Shown one piece after another: positions 27,701-42,700 of a DNA stretch of 64,000 nucleotides. The stretch covers positions 4,372,938 to 4,436,937 of the forward strand of contig CM057158.1 of assembly GCA_029962745.1 (NCBI GenBank), read 5' to 3'. The notes below the pieces were generated by a model. That model made no database searches. It was not told the DNA's origin and saw nothing but the letters and a program-made list of their open reading frames with translations. Each line of letters starts with the position of its first letter. The stretch's first letter is position 1. This DNA is from Echinometra lucunter. Its lineage: Eukaryota > Echinodermata > Echinoidea > Camarodonta > Echinometridae. The position numbers and the translations under genes were made by a program.

Positions 27701-30700
27701 TTACAAAATGAATGGCAATCATGCAACAAAAATGTCCCACACTCATTCACTTGGTTGTTATAAAATGCCCTTAAAAAAAACCCCTCAGTCTCAGAAAAAG
27801 AACCCCCCAGTTTCCCCTCATATTTGAATAGGTCTTAAATGGCTTATACTTAATCAAATACAATAAAAATCATTCTGATTCTCTATATACAAAATCATGT
27901 GAGACACAAATGCCTTGAAATACTAACACTGAACTTTGGCAAGTCCACATTACTTGATCTCTTAGTGTCCCATATGTTACCAAATAAAATGATACTGTGA
28001 ACATGAACTGACATGAAATTTATCAACCCACTTATGACAGAGGGTCTACATTGTGTGGTTTAAGGTGCTTTCACACATGATGCGACAGTGTGGTACCACG
28101 CTGTGTCACCACACTTTTTTTGTGTACAAGCCTATGGGGTATAGGGCGACAAAATATGTTGCCGAGGCAGGACACACTTTTTTTTTGCTGCCTAGATACA
28201 CAAAAAATGCGCACCCATCAAATTTCTAAAAAGTTAGCGCAAAAATTGTTGCCATGAGATTGCTTGCGCAAGTTTTGACAATATGCTCTCTTATTGAGAG
28301 TTGACGCGTTAATGTGCGTTCATTAGCATATGTGGTGACACAAAGTCCCACCATGTGTGAAGACGAAACAGTGTGGCGCCACAGTGTGGTACCACACTGT
28401 CGCATCATGTGTGAAAGCACCTTTATTCTATCACTCTTGCTCTCTCTCTCTCTCTCTCTCTCTCCACTTGCCTTTCCAACGAGTAACTTTTATCACTTGA
28501 CATACTCCTTTTCACAATGTGTTAATCTGATGAATTTAATTTAATATATCATTGACCTAATTGTTTTTTATTATAAGTACTCGGGTTTCTTTATATCTCC
28601 AATGCTCTCCCTTGCTTCTTCTTTCTTGCTTCTTCTTTCTTTTCTCAATGCATCACTCTGTTTCTTTTTTATTGTTAGAAAGATCTATAGATTGTATGTT
28701 TTATGCACATGTTTCTATGTTTGTAAACTACTGACTAGTGTGGGAGAACCTTTTAACAGGAACTAGTTTCCTTTTTGCTATCCCTGGCCACTAGTCGGTG
28801 GTATGTCCAATTTTCTTTGTATTTTGTACATTGTTTGTTTCTTTTGCCTGAAATCAAATAAATAAAAATAAAATAAATAAGTTTAGCCCAATAACTTTGG
28901 CTGCAGAGCCCTCAATATCATACCAAATACACGAGCAGAAAGAGCAAAAGATCCTGCACATAATGTGCTCATTTTTGATACTTTTTGTTTGATGCTAAAC
29001 AAAATCAAAGGAAAAATAAGCACCAAAATCCATTCAAAACCACTGTTTTTCAATGTAAATTTGGCAACTTTTTAACTACTCAACATACTCTCTTTCGATT
29101 CATATTCATTTTAGGTCAATGACTTTTTATAAGAAAATGCAGCCAATTTAAAAAAAGAAACTAGATGAATCCTCGACCGCGCACGGTTGAAATTTATGCC
29201 TCCGCCATTGCCAGATTGGAAATATATGGCACATTCATGTTGATTTATTTATTTTCATGTATAAAATGACATCTCTGACCTTGACCTTTGACCTTGTGAC
29301 CTTCAAATCTAATGAGACCAATATGAGAGACCTTACATATGCACATATGAGCCAAGTTTAAAGGTGAACCGTTACAGAGTTGTTAAGTTATCATAAGAAC
29401 AAGCAATTTTCATGTATATAATGACCTCTATGACCTTTGACCTGTAACCTCAAGACCCAAAAATCTAATCAGATCATTGTCCCTCCCATTTGAATACATG
29501 TGCCAAGTTTGAAGCTGCTCCATCACATGGTTGAGTTATCGCGAGAACGGACAGCTATAACCTTTGACCTTTGACCTTGAGACCCCAAAATCTAATCAGA
29601 TCATTGTCCCTCTCATATGCATACATCAGCCAAGTATGAAGTTGATCCGTCAAACAGTTGTTGAGTTATCACGAGAACGAACCATTTCTATGTACATAAT
29701 GACCTCTATGACCTTTGACCTTTGACCTTGAGACCCCAAAATCTACTCAGATCATTGTCCCTCCCATATGCATACACGAGCCAAGTTTGAAGTTGATCCG
29801 TCAAACGTTTCTAGAGTTATTGCGAGAACGAAAACGGGACAGACGGACGGACGGACGGACGGACAACAGGAAAACATAATGCCTCTGGCAACCACCTAAG
29901 GTGGGTGGAGGCATAAAAACTAGTTGAGTTGCTAATGTGAGGAAGGAAGGCTAACCAAATTAGGGTTCAAATAATTCCTGTCGTGAATTGTTCTAAGTAT
30001 CATGATACGTTGCATATCATAAAAGCTTTGGCAGGGCTGTCATCTATATGCTCAAATCTTAGGTGAGGATGGTAACATATGAAACAAAAATAGCTAGGAC
30101 TGGCCCACTTACAGTCAACAGAAAAGCTTTATCACAGAGTTAGCAACACTAAATCTAACTACTCACTAACATAAATTACAAACTAAACTTCTTTTTGCCC
30201 AAGTGCTACTTCAAAGTCTTTAAAAGTAAGTTGCTGATCGAAACCTATCTTAGGCACTGCCTTCAAAAGGTTCTTCATATAGCTAATATTCACAACTGAT
30301 ATAGGCTGGTAAACATTCATTACAGCAGCTGTCAATACAAGTGAAGATGACAACAACAACATTTGGTAACATGAAGTATGCAAAAAGCGGAAGAGTCACA
30401 AAACATTTCACAATTATTTCTATGAAAATTTGTTGGGAAAGAGAGAGGTGGGGGGGGGGGGGATAGCACAGTACCATCAGCTGAAATTCTTACTTATTTT
30501 CATTTATTCATTTTGGTAAACAAAACATATCATCTGAGCTGTTTTAGTTACTATCAATAATGACTTTCAGAAAAACACAACGGAAGTGTTTTTCTTTTCA
30601 TCAAATAATTGAAAGCTACTGATTTTTTCTTTTTTCATTACATGTATTTGTGTATCTATTTTATTTTTCATATATTTATTTATTTATTGTGATCACAATT

Positions 30701-33700
30701 TTCATTCACAATCATGGCACTTGTTTTTGCAACAAGGACCTGATCTCAAAATACACACATGACATTGCCAATGCATTATACAGGCACAGCCCAATAATAT
30801 TGAACCTGGTTAAAAATAATTTGAGCCATTATATCATATTCCAGCAAACGGCAACAGTCTAAAGTGGGAATACAAGCAATTAAAATACACATTTCTCCTT
30901 CAAAGCTTTACCGGTACTTGTGTTTCAATTGACATAAATAAACTTTCTGACTACAGAAGGAATCTCTGTGAAGTAAACAAGATATTTTGACAAGAAGCTT
31001 GGACAGTGCTGCAAAGTAGTTATTTTGTTTAATACCAACTTGCCTGTTCAGGTGCATCCTGTTATGATTTCGAGGAAAATGAAAAAATAGTGGACATCTC
31101 AAAAAGGAAATATATAAGGAAATGGCAATTTATCAAATGCACTGCAAATCATTGCCCATTTACTATCATGGGTTCTTTCACTTCATTAATATAATTGCAC
31201 TTCTTCACCAATTGGTGATATGCTGATAACATTATATATTTTCTCTGAATTTAACTTTTGCTGATCATTCATACTGCATAAATTCTATGTAGTGATGCTA
31301 TTCATAGCAATATTTTATCGCTCAATGAACCTAAAGCAGGATGCACTTGGCAAAATGCTGAATATTTTATCCTGCATTTTCTATATGTATATGAAGTGTA
31401 TTGCTGTGGGGGGTTTTATTCCAATTCTTCTTTAGATTTCTTTGTCAGCGTGCAAAATTGAATGATATGCAGAAGGGTAAAAAAGTGGATAATATTTTTT
31501 TCTTCAGAATGTACCATAATACAGCTAGAATCAACTGCCATGTTTAATTAAACCAAGAAGGTATCAGACATAACTACAGACTTCAATCTGTTAATGTACC
31601 AATAATGTAAAAACATTACAGGTACCCTCTTTTATGATTATCATACAAAAAAATCTAAATATAATTCTAAAACTTCAAGAAAATTACTATTTAGAATGAA
31701 ATTCATTCTGTCTTCCTCTTCCCTATCCCTTTTTTTCAGTTTCTTTCATAGGGAGAAGAAATCTAGAATTGCTTTTAATTTATTGTATGATTTTTTTTTT
31801 TTGGATTTATGCAGAGTGTATGAATTTAAGGCTTGTTCAGATATGAAGAGACAAATCCCTGCAACAAACCCCGCAACATTTTAGTATACAAAAAGTTAAT
31901 GGGGTATGAGGCGACAACAAAAAATGTTACCGAGGCTGGAGACATTTTTTTGTTGCCTGGCTGCAAAACACTGTGGACCAATCATATTCTTAGAAAGTTA
32001 GTGCAAAATATGTTTTCATGAGCTTTTTTCTGTGCAACTTTTGACAAAACTCTCTCTTATTTGAGAGTTATTAATAAAAGAGGGATGGTTTGTCGTGCCA
32101 TATCTGAACACTAAAAATGTTACAGGGATTTGTCACCCCATCTCTGAACAAGCCTTTGAAAGTATTTGTTTTCTTCTGTGTGCACTTTATTACTTATGTT
32201 GTATTGTATTATGAATTTGCAAGATTTCACTACCAGATGGATGCATATCTTTATACATGGAGCATCATGATATGCCTTCATAATGGAAAATTTTATATAT
32301 AGTTTTAGATATAGTGCTCTCTTTTGAACATTCTCATCTATTTAGAGACTGATAATGTGCATTTAACAATGGATATGTATGGGGGCCTCTGACTTTTACA
32401 AGCGCAGTACATTACCTTTTATGACTGTGCCACACAAAATTTAGAGGGCACTGTTCAGAATTACAGACGGGATGAGTCCTCACCACTATTTTTATTCGAC
32501 CAAAGAACGATCCCACAGCGCACTGCCAGACGTGTGATAATGGACTTCAGAGCATAGTTGTCGAACAAACCAAAAAAACTTTGGTCTACATCAGCAATCT
32601 TCTAACTTTCAGTAACTTGGCGAATGCGTACATGCACCTCTAGACAAGGTACCACAAACCTTAGTGGGTAACACGCCAAGTCCAACCTTGCTGGTAATTC
32701 TGATTAGTGCCCTTTAAATGTCGTGCTACACAGACTTTAAACAGGATATGCACTATTTGTGTCAAAGTTGTCATCTTTTCCAAAGTTTGTGAGCTTGAAG
32801 GAAGGAAATATGTTGAGCCAAGGCAGATGTACACCACAGATCACATCCTGTAAGTTTTCATGGTTTTTGATAAAATGAAACTTTGCTGTCAGAGTTTACC
32901 TGTTTTGGCTGTTGGTAAGCTGAGAGATGAATATTTAACTGGCTCCTCTGGTAATATAACATAAGAACATACAAATGCAGTTGTATATATTACAATCATT
33001 ATTCTGATACTAACTTTGTTTACCTGGGGAAGCCTCATTAGATCACTGCTGTTTTACTAGTTGTCCCTGCAATTATCATTACCCCAACAACTGCCAGATC
33101 CCTATTAACACCTGGGTCGAGAGGGACATATGTGGGTAAAACATCTCGCAAGGATATAAGCACCCAGCAAGCATCGAACTCAGGACCTCTCATCTGAGAG
33201 TCAAGATTGCTCAAAGATATACCACAGTGTTCCCACATCATTCAATAAATTATTTGACAATTGGGAATTAAAGTAGACGTTTAAAATCACCCCCGAACAT
33301 TTATGAGAACACTGATATCTACAAGTACAAAGTATTTTTTTTGGGGGGGGGGGGGGAAGGGGGTCATTTGAAGTGAAAGAATAATGATAGTTTTGATTAG
33401 CATCAGCACTTAATAAATGTGAAAGTAAACAACAAAAATAGGCATGAGAAAAATAATCCCCTGAACACTTAACATGTGGGTCAAACACTTGTAAGTAAAT
33501 GACTAATTATCATCACAAACATTATCACTAGATGAATGTTAAGGAGAAAGTAGGCATGTGGGAGATAATCAATTAACACTGTTATGAGAACACTTAGAGC
33601 TACAATTATGGCATTTATATTATATCATATGGATTCAATTAACAAAAATACACAACAACTGCTTTATGTAAGATTGTTTTGAAACCTGGATTGAAAGGTT

Positions 33701-36700
33701 CAATGTCCCATTGATACTTGTAACAGCTATAAAAACACATGTATCATTCTTATGAAATAACAAAGGGCTTTAGAGCTCAATGTGGAATTAGAAGAATGAT
33801 GACCCTATGGAAACTGGGGAAAGAAGAGGGAACTGGATTAATAAGGGGTTGATTGGACAGAGTGGGAGTTGAATTTATTGAGTTTAAAAATCTAAACCTA
33901 CAGACTGCCTAAAATCATAACATCAAAAGGGTTTTGGAGTTCACATGGAATTACAAGAATGAAGAATGCATGGATACAAGGAGGGGGAGGGGAGGGGGAT
34001 TGCTTGCTAGAATTTTACTACTCATCATTCATTAGTAATGGGTTGAAATCAGTCAGTAAGGGGCTGAATTACAGTAATGGGAGATTAAAATTACAAAACT
34101 TTGAACTATCTAACATCATAACAAGGGGTTCTAGAGTTCATTATACAAATAATGAATGTTTATGAGTGCAATGGACAGAATATTTCATGAGGTGAAAGAT
34201 GAAATGATCCATTCAACGAGGCGCAGCTGAGTTGAATGGATCAATAATTTCATCTTTCACCGAATGAAATATTCTGTCCATTGCACGAATGAAAAAACAT
34301 TCATTATTTGTTTTATATGACACCTAAAAATAAATCAAATCGAAATAAATCAATAGCGCTATACGCTAGCGCTCTGTTCACTGCAAACGCAAGCGTTTTA
34401 CGTACGTAGTGTGCCGGGCTCTCGGCCAGCGTGCAATGGAGCAAATCGTATGGATCCAAAATGCACGGTAAATGGAGCCACTTTTGCACGATTGATGACG
34501 TCATAGTGCAATGGGACAAATGATGAATATCAAACAACCAATCAAATGACAGGGATCTATCTAGGTGTCATATAATGCAGAATTAAAAGAATAATGTCCC
34601 AATGAAGACAGTAAGAGTGAGTCCTGAGAGGATTTTAATGTTATTTATCACTGGTAAGGGATTGCATAAACAAAGATAAAGAAATTAAAACTATAGACGG
34701 CCTAACGTCATTACAAAGGGTTTAAGAGTTCATACATGTACACAACAAAGGGCTTTCAAGTTCATCGTGGAATTACAAGAAAGATGTTGCTGAGGAGACA
34801 CAGAGGGAGGAGGGGAATTGTTATGATGTAATTTGTCGTTGGTAAGGGGTAGGATCTTAAAATGGATCTCCAGACAGGAAGTAAGCTGGTGAATCATACT
34901 GGGGCTCACTTGGAGTATGTTCAAGATTTGGGGCAGGGAAACCACCACAAAACACAACTGCTACACAGCAGACAAATCATTTCAACATGCATGGCCTAGT
35001 TCTAGCATTTCTTAAAGCTTCTCTTACTGTAACAATGTAACAATACAGCTGTTAACAGGTACACCACTTACATGGATATCAAACTCTCATGTCAGAACCT
35101 TTCAATAGAATTACTGGGTATTCAAATGCTGCAATAACCGGCGCAAATCTTATGTTATTCTAGACTGGCATGCTCAGGCATCTTGTAAACACTGCATTAA
35201 TTATACTTCTGATTACTTTTAAATGGTTCATCTAATTGCTCTCATATAAGAATATGAAGTGTGTAACTAAAAGGTCTGTAACTTTTGTTAATAAACAATG
35301 ACTAAGCTATTGCTACATCAACCATATTTGATTCCACACTGGCTTGTATTATCAACTTTCTGCTAACCAGGCCCCTAAAGCTCCGCCATTTTGTCCAGAT
35401 CCATTAGAAGGCCGACCTAAGCACCCATCAATATTTATGAGCAAAAATGAATAATTCATTTTGTAAGATGATTCCAAGGAGTCGCATGTGTTTGTGCATG
35501 TTTTAAAACATTACGCCCATCAGCTAAAAACATACGCAATGATGCACAGTCATTGCGCAACAAATGCGCAACAAATGCACATTAAATCAAAGTATCATAA
35601 TAAAAGTGATACGCGCCATACGCGCAGTAGATACGAATAATGCAACAAAAACGGGTGCTTAGGTCGACCTTCAAATGATCCGAAAGAGGCGAGGCCTAAT
35701 GCCATTCGCATAATGATATAAGCGGGTGCTGCTTTTCGTCTAGTAAATTTATTATATGTCTATGGTGCTAACCCTTACTTCAACCAGGGAGATGGGGGTT
35801 GTAAAAATCCCATCTCCTTCCTTCATTACTCTGTGGTGTTCCCCTGTTACACAATGTCCACTTTGGGACACATATATATCGCAGTCTGTGAGTAGGAGAG
35901 ATACAATCATACAATTCAAGGGGCAATTTTGCTGTTGTTCTTTAAAGTATGTGCTAAATGTTTTCAAGGGGGCAGTGGTTGTGACCTTTGAATCCTTACA
36001 TTGATGTCAGCCAAATCTTGTCTCCTTTTGTTTCATTTGGTAAAAGTCCCAGTTAGCTAGCTAGCTAGCTATGCACGAATGTTTCTCATCTTTTTGGTAT
36101 GAGTCAGAGAGTTTGAACCATAATATACCCAGCCTCGTGTCCCATGAATCCACCACTGATTCTAGTCACCCCCCCTCCCTTATTTATTTTCTTATATTTG
36201 TTAACAGTCACAGCAAGCTGGTTTATGCACAGTATGAGTCAGGCAGATAGAACCCTGGTCGTACCCAGCACAGAGCCTGCCCTGTCATGTATGTCACTAT
36301 CAAGAGGGAGAGCTGGATCTAGCAAGGCCAGGCCAGGGGGTTACAAGTACAACAACCCCATTTCACATACTACAAATATCAATCCATTAGGCCTGTATGA
36401 CAGGTGACTATAGCCATTAAACTGTGATAAGACATATCCTAAAAATCTTGGAAAATAAGTTGCAAAAGTGCCGTTAGCCCCTTTGGGCCACGATTATATG
36501 TAGCATTGCAAAAATAAAAAATAAAAAATAAAAAAATCTTTTCATATGAAAAAATTTAATTAAAACCCTTTTTGTCAATGGGCAAATTTCCATGACAGAT
36601 TATCTAATACTGCTTCTGGAAGAAAAATGAAATCTTCTATCACAGTCCATACATAATATTTTTAACTAAAAATCTTGGGCAGAATTTGCTGCCAAGGGCA

Positions 36701-39700
36701 CAGAAGGGTATTGTTACAGGTGCTCAAAGAAGGAATTGATATGGTTTGGTATGTTTACAAAATTTACAGACAAATCGGGTTGCGATTTTCTTCATACAGA
36801 ATTTTCTATAGGAATATCATATGGGTGGTTGCTTTTCTTGCTTATCCAGCCATTCATTACACCTACAATTATCCAAATAGCACTGTATTCAAAGAGTACC
36901 TTTCAAGCAATATTATGCCAAATTTAAAAAAAAAATTATATGTTTTGTTACAGATAAATGTAGCCTGCTGTGCGCTCTTGTTGAAGCACGAAGCCATTCT
37001 AATTTTGACGTCATTTCCAACAATTGATGGTAGCCGTTAGGGAAGTAAAGCTAATTCATGAAAAACTTTGGACCTTGTGCCATATAATGGGTGCACTCAT
37101 GCAAACTTAACTCCATTTATTATGACCCTACACACGTCATTTTCCCTACAATCCTTTCAGTTTCCATGCATTGTACAATACAAGTACTGCTTGCATAAAT
37201 ATCTATAGTATTCTAGCATGCTTCATTTCAAATTTTGATTATAAGATGTTATGTAAACATATACCAATAATGGAAATAAGTGATAAGTTCTCTCACCTGA
37301 AAATATCAAGAATTCATAATCCCTTAATATGTTCAAATCCAAAACTTAAAACATACCTTTTACATAAACTATAATTTTCCTGTTCATTTACCTCAACTAT
37401 ATCCTATGTTTATTTTTAAGAATTTGTTTGCTTGTATTATTTTCTTTAATCTCAGTCTTTCTTTCCCAACTTGAAACATTCTTTTTAATACAAATTCGGG
37501 GTTATGTTATAAGTCTCTGACTTTTCATATAATCCAATACATTTACATAATTTGTCCTTATTGTTACTTATCTTTCTGCTTAGGTATTGTTGATATTACA
37601 GCTCATTATTTGTTTTTATGTCGTTTCTATGTTCAATTATTAATATGTATATATTGTATATTCCCCTTTTACATGAACTTTTGTTGTTTTTTATGAAATG
37701 TGGAAATAAATGAATCTGAATCTGAAATCTGAATCTGAATCTCAGCAGGCTGTACAGAGAAACATTTAAATTACATTGAGGAAATGATGGCTTTCTGTGA
37801 TGCAATGTGACACTTAGGGAAATACTTGATAGAAGTTTGGAAAAGTACCATAGCTCTTAATAGGCACATGCTAAAGGAAATTGAAGGCTCTAAACTTTGA
37901 AAGTGACATTTATTATCACCATGAAAGACAACGAATGCTCGTTCTAGTAACTGCTGTAAACATTCTAATTTATAATGTGTACATTTAAGATTGAAAGTCA
38001 TGTGATATATTTCATAAATCTTCACACATTGTACATGTAAAGTTTTAAAGTACTTTCAATTTTGTTTGACACATGCTATACAAATGAAGAGTATGGAAGT
38101 GATGTTGGAAAATGAATGCTTGTTCCAGTAACCTCTATATATTCTACATTATAATACCTACATGTAAGATTAAGAATCGTGATATGTACAGTATGCCGTA
38201 AATTTCTATGACATGTATACACATGTTAAGTTTTATGGTACTTTCAATCTTGTTTTATTCAAAAAAGCAAAGTCCAAAAACTTTTTTAAAGGCTACAAAC
38301 AGACTCACTGGGAAACCATAAACCGATGTTATGTGTCTATGCAGTAACATTACATTATCTACTATGACAAATGCAGTTTGCTAAGGGCAAAACGCTGTAT
38401 TGTTGTGGTATGTCTAGCTTACAAGAACAGAACTTCTGAGACAGACCAACCGCAATTGTCTAATGCCTTTAGTTCATTTTTCTTCCCACTGACTTTGGGG
38501 CTATCCATTGTTGTTTTCTTTTCTACATTTGTATATCACCACACACTGAGATCATTTTCTATGAATTATTATGATCAGATCCTGTTGCAATTGGAGCACT
38601 GAAGAACCAGAAAAGTCATGACCACTGTTTCCTGAATGCATTTTACCACATAATTAGATCGCTTTCCATGTATTGTAATGATTGGATCCTGATGCATTCT
38701 GAAACATTGTACAAACAGAAAAGTCATGACCTTTCAATCAACTCTTACCCTACTCCTAAATGAAACCGGAAGTAGATGGAAAAAATGAAGGCTGGGCCCT
38801 GTAAATAGGACAAATTCCTGAGTGTCTCATCCAAATGCCAAGGCAATCTGGGTAAGTTCCCTACATGAATTTGTATCATCATAAAACATATATTATAATC
38901 TCCTTCAAGAAAAGGATTTCACTGAAATTAAGAATAACCAAGCCTTCGTAACTGTGACTTTTACAGAACTATGGTAGATCATTTACCACGATGCTGTACA
39001 ATAATCCAACAACAGGGTAAATGTAAAGAGTGCTCCACTCTCAGTTTAGCTTACCAGAAAACACAACCCTTAACCTGACCAACCCCAACCTTGACACAGT
39101 AAGCTGGCAACAATGTCTGGATCAAACTCCTTAGCTGCCTCATACGAAAACAACAGAAAGGCTTACCCTCAAGCATTTTCATCCATTAATACTCTCTGTC
39201 CTATTTATATAAAACATATAACTGACGCTGGAAGGCTGCACACTTCCTTAACCCATTCGTGACAGAGGTCCACATTTTGTGGTTTGGCCTAATATCTTTT
39301 AATGCAAAGCCCTAAAAATCATACCAAATACATGAGCAGAAAGAGCAAAAAATTCTACACAAACTGTGCCCATTTTGGTTGCATCAATATTCATTGTTTG
39401 ATGCTGAAAATTTTTTAAAGGAAAATAAGCATTAAACTCCTTACATTGGCAATGTGATAGAAAGTTTAAAATCACTGTTTTCCCCTGCAAATTGGCAACT
39501 TTTTGACTTATCATAATTTCTGTCAATTTATATTCATTTCTGATACATTAGATTTTATAAATAAAATGTAGCAATAAAATAAAAATGTTGGTGTTGCCAA
39601 TTTGAAGAATAAAAGCTGATCAAATTAGGCTTTAAATAATTCCTGTCACGAATGGGTTAACCTGTACGGCTAGTACAACTTCTATATTCTTGTCCAGTGG

Positions 39701-42700
39701 CATATCTTAGTTGCACACTAAAGCAAGTGCACTCACTAGGACCACAATAACATACCTGGTGCCCAGTTTACTTGCCTTGGGGCAAGTGGTTTAACCCGTT
39801 GGCTCCTGGAACAGGGTGGCCCCTGTATTAAGTCTATGGGAAAAAGAGATTTCAGTCTTCAATGGGTTAATAGTGTACAATGCCCTATAGATTCATAGTA
39901 TTTACCTGTGCCCAGCATACTGCAGCATGGATAGGTTGCCAGCCATCATTGTCTCTTGCTGCATAATCTACATTGTGACTTAGCAAGTACTGCACCACCT
40001 TCTCATAACCATTGGCTACTGCAATATGGAGCTGAAACAAAACAAAAACAATAAAAAGATAAACACTAAATAGACAGAAAGTAAATGGTCATTGAGGTAC
40101 TGTCACATATTTAACAAACTATAAACGATGTGTACAGCTAATACTCTTAAAAATTTCATAAATCTTCCATGACTTATAGTTCAGGCCCAGAATTCTATGA
40201 GTAATTATAAAGGAATATTAAAAAATAAATGGCCATTCAAAAAAAACCAGCATACAGAATGCAAGGGGCACAAGGATTTCAGGTTCCTGGAAATGCATTC
40301 ATTTCAACCTAATAACCCTCACTCAAAACCAAACATGAACCAATATACAAATCTAAACCTATCTTTATAATTTTGATTTCTAAAAAAAGGATTAAAAGCA
40401 GACATTGCAAGAGGAAATGTCTGATCATGGGTTATGATAACCTATACATAAAAAAACAACTACAGTCATTTTTATGCAATGGATACATCAGACTATGTGA
40501 TGTCACCCCTAGGTGAGAAGAATATAAAAATCAGTAATAGTGTGAAAATATATTATGGGGTAAATGCTTTGGGCCATAGCTGGTTCTGACGATTAGTTGG
40601 ATTACTTGGAAGTTGCTCCTGATCAGTTAGTCATTTCAGTGAACTTCAAATTCCCTCCCAAAGAGAGGGAACTCTTCAAATGGAGCTCCCAATTCAACCT
40701 ACGACTGCACTTGCATGCACACTATCTCTCTTGATGTGTTATGATTGGGACCATTCTACTCACAGGTGTAGCCCCTATGCTGTCCCTACACTCCAGATCT
40801 CCTCCACTCTTATAAATCTCCTGCATGCCTTGAAGCATCTCATTTGGTACAATTTCTCTGAGTTCATCAATTTGTTCTTGTGTAATACCTGCAAGTGGAA
40901 AGAAAAATTATAGAAACACTTGGAATAAACATAAACTACACCATCTTTTGAAAGGAAGGATGCTTACTCTGTGTTAGGGTATGTGTCTTAACACCATTCT
41001 TGCTCTCAGCACACAATATGAAAAAAAAAAAAAAAAAAGACTGCAGAGCAACCGAGCATGCAATGGCAATTAGCAGTATCCATGGACAGGACATCAAATG
41101 GAGGTCCCCTTGTAGAGGAGAGTCCACTACCTTTGCATGTGAACCCACTGCACTATTCAAAGAAGGATAGGGGGAAAATCTGTTGTAATCTGGTGCACAT
41201 CCCAATTAGTTATATCCGGAGGAGGGACTGGAGGGTCACGGTGATATTCAAGTTCTCTTTTCCCCTCCAAGGCATAGGTTATTCCAATCATTTAATGATA
41301 ATAATAATAGTAATAGTAGTAGTAGTAAATAATTTGATAACAGAACATTCAGAGATATGGGGGAGGTTAGTTTTTTTAGTTGGTTTTTTTTTTTCAGAGA
41401 GATACATAGATACAAATCACAGCTAAAGAAGACCACCATTCTGCATCCTCGTTTTCCCCCACTAAAGGTTGCATAAGCCTTTATCTTCAAGAATAAAAAG
41501 CAGGCATACTACCTCAATTACAAATCCATATTTTCTTTCTAAAACCAGAAAATTGGATCACACTCATCAACTGTGGAATAGACTGGCCAGATATCACAAC
41601 AAAACTTTGTCTTTCATCCAATCAAAGGACAATACAAACAGAGAATGACAACATTGCGTAGGTTCGGTTCATCACAACATCATGTATAACATTCCAAATG
41701 CTATGCTCCTCTTCTCCAACTACCTTGCTTTAACCATCCGTGCATTTTTCGTTGTCTGTCTGGTGGAGTAGCATATTCATATGAAGAAAAGGAATGGTCC
41801 AATATTTGCAGCTTCAGATTATCTGTGGTTGACCATGTAAATACCACATTTACCATCTTCGTGATTTTCATCAAACATTCCCGCTCAGTTATTTCAAAGC
41901 AATCCTGGCCGCAATGCAGGGTTATACCAGTTCCTGCTAACAGTAATTTACATTATTTACCATTTTGGCCACAAATATATTCTTCTTTCTTAAACTTAGA
42001 TTGTCTTTCATCAAATCCTTTCCTTTTATCACTGCATGCCCAGTGAGCCTTGTGAAGTAATTCACATCTTTTCATATCTTCATTTCTATTCTTATTTACC
42101 TCTCTAAAAATAGATGATATGCTTGAAGAATGTCCATTCAACTGCACCCAATATCCTCTTCACTAAGACTGGATGGCAAAGCATGGGGCAACTTTTGGGT
42201 AAGTCCAAGATTTATCCCATATGTTACAAAGTAACATGGAATTGTACAGAATCATTCACCATAAACTACATTAAAATTATCATTTCATTTGATATTCTGG
42301 TGCTTTAAACTTTGATGGGGCTGTACACATTATATTCAATAATCTCAGATGAGGCCGGTATTGTATCTAGTAAATAGCTTTCCAGCCTACCTTGTGCTGC
42401 CATTTGTGACTCAATGTAGTCTAACGTGGCTTCATCTTCACATATGTCATAAGGCATGTTACCGTCAGAGTTGATGGCTAAGAGATGTGCTCCTCTGCAA
42501 GAATCAAGAAAATATGAAAGGAAACAAATCGGATTAAGTCTTATAGTTTCAAATAGAGAGGAAAAGGGTACATAAGAGTGAGCAGAGGTTGAAAAAAGTC
42601 CTAAAATCAAAAAAGAATTACTTCAAGCAACTCTCAATTTTCATATGGCAAATCCCAAGAGAGTTCCTGTAAACAAAAACAAAGTAAGACAAATTTTCCT

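Larger units (their letters stand above)
28024..29993 (+). mobile_element. TTAACCCATTC MITE copy 4, broken by nested insertions
   Basis: Its left end (CAACCCACTTATGACAGAGG) is at 28024-28059. Its interior resumes at 28884-29160 (GAGCAGAAAGAGCAAAAGAT and onward) and its right end (AATAATTCCTGTCGTGAATT) is at 29934-29993. The gaps are filled by a MITE (28060-28425), a LINE tail (28426-28883) and a Helentron-like element (29161-29923). It is the most diverged copy, fitting an older insertion. Confidence 0.75.
25264..39905 (-). other. Intron (14.6 kb) rich in nested mobile elements
   Basis: It holds a foldback MITE (25973-26131), a nested transposon cluster (28024-29993), TTAA elements (31826-32158, 32441-32717, 39248-39660, 39791-39870), a SINE (33058-33236), palindromic elements (34138-34576, 35370-35699) and a LINE tail (37420-37742). 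In 26132-28023, 29994-31825, 35700-37419 and 37743-39247 I see AT-rich DNA, short simple repeats such as (TAGC)n at 36054-36071 and G-runs at 30451-30462 and 33342-33356, but no gene. Confidence 0.85.

Noticed and set aside
41058..41426. 122-codon plus-strand ORF
   Set aside because: It lies inside an intron, ends in microsatellite-coded Ile/Val and T-run residues, and matches no family I know.
42305..42610. 101-codon ORF spanning the [11 protein letters not shown] exon
   Set aside because: It runs from intron into exon and past the donor; only 42494-42391 matches the family.
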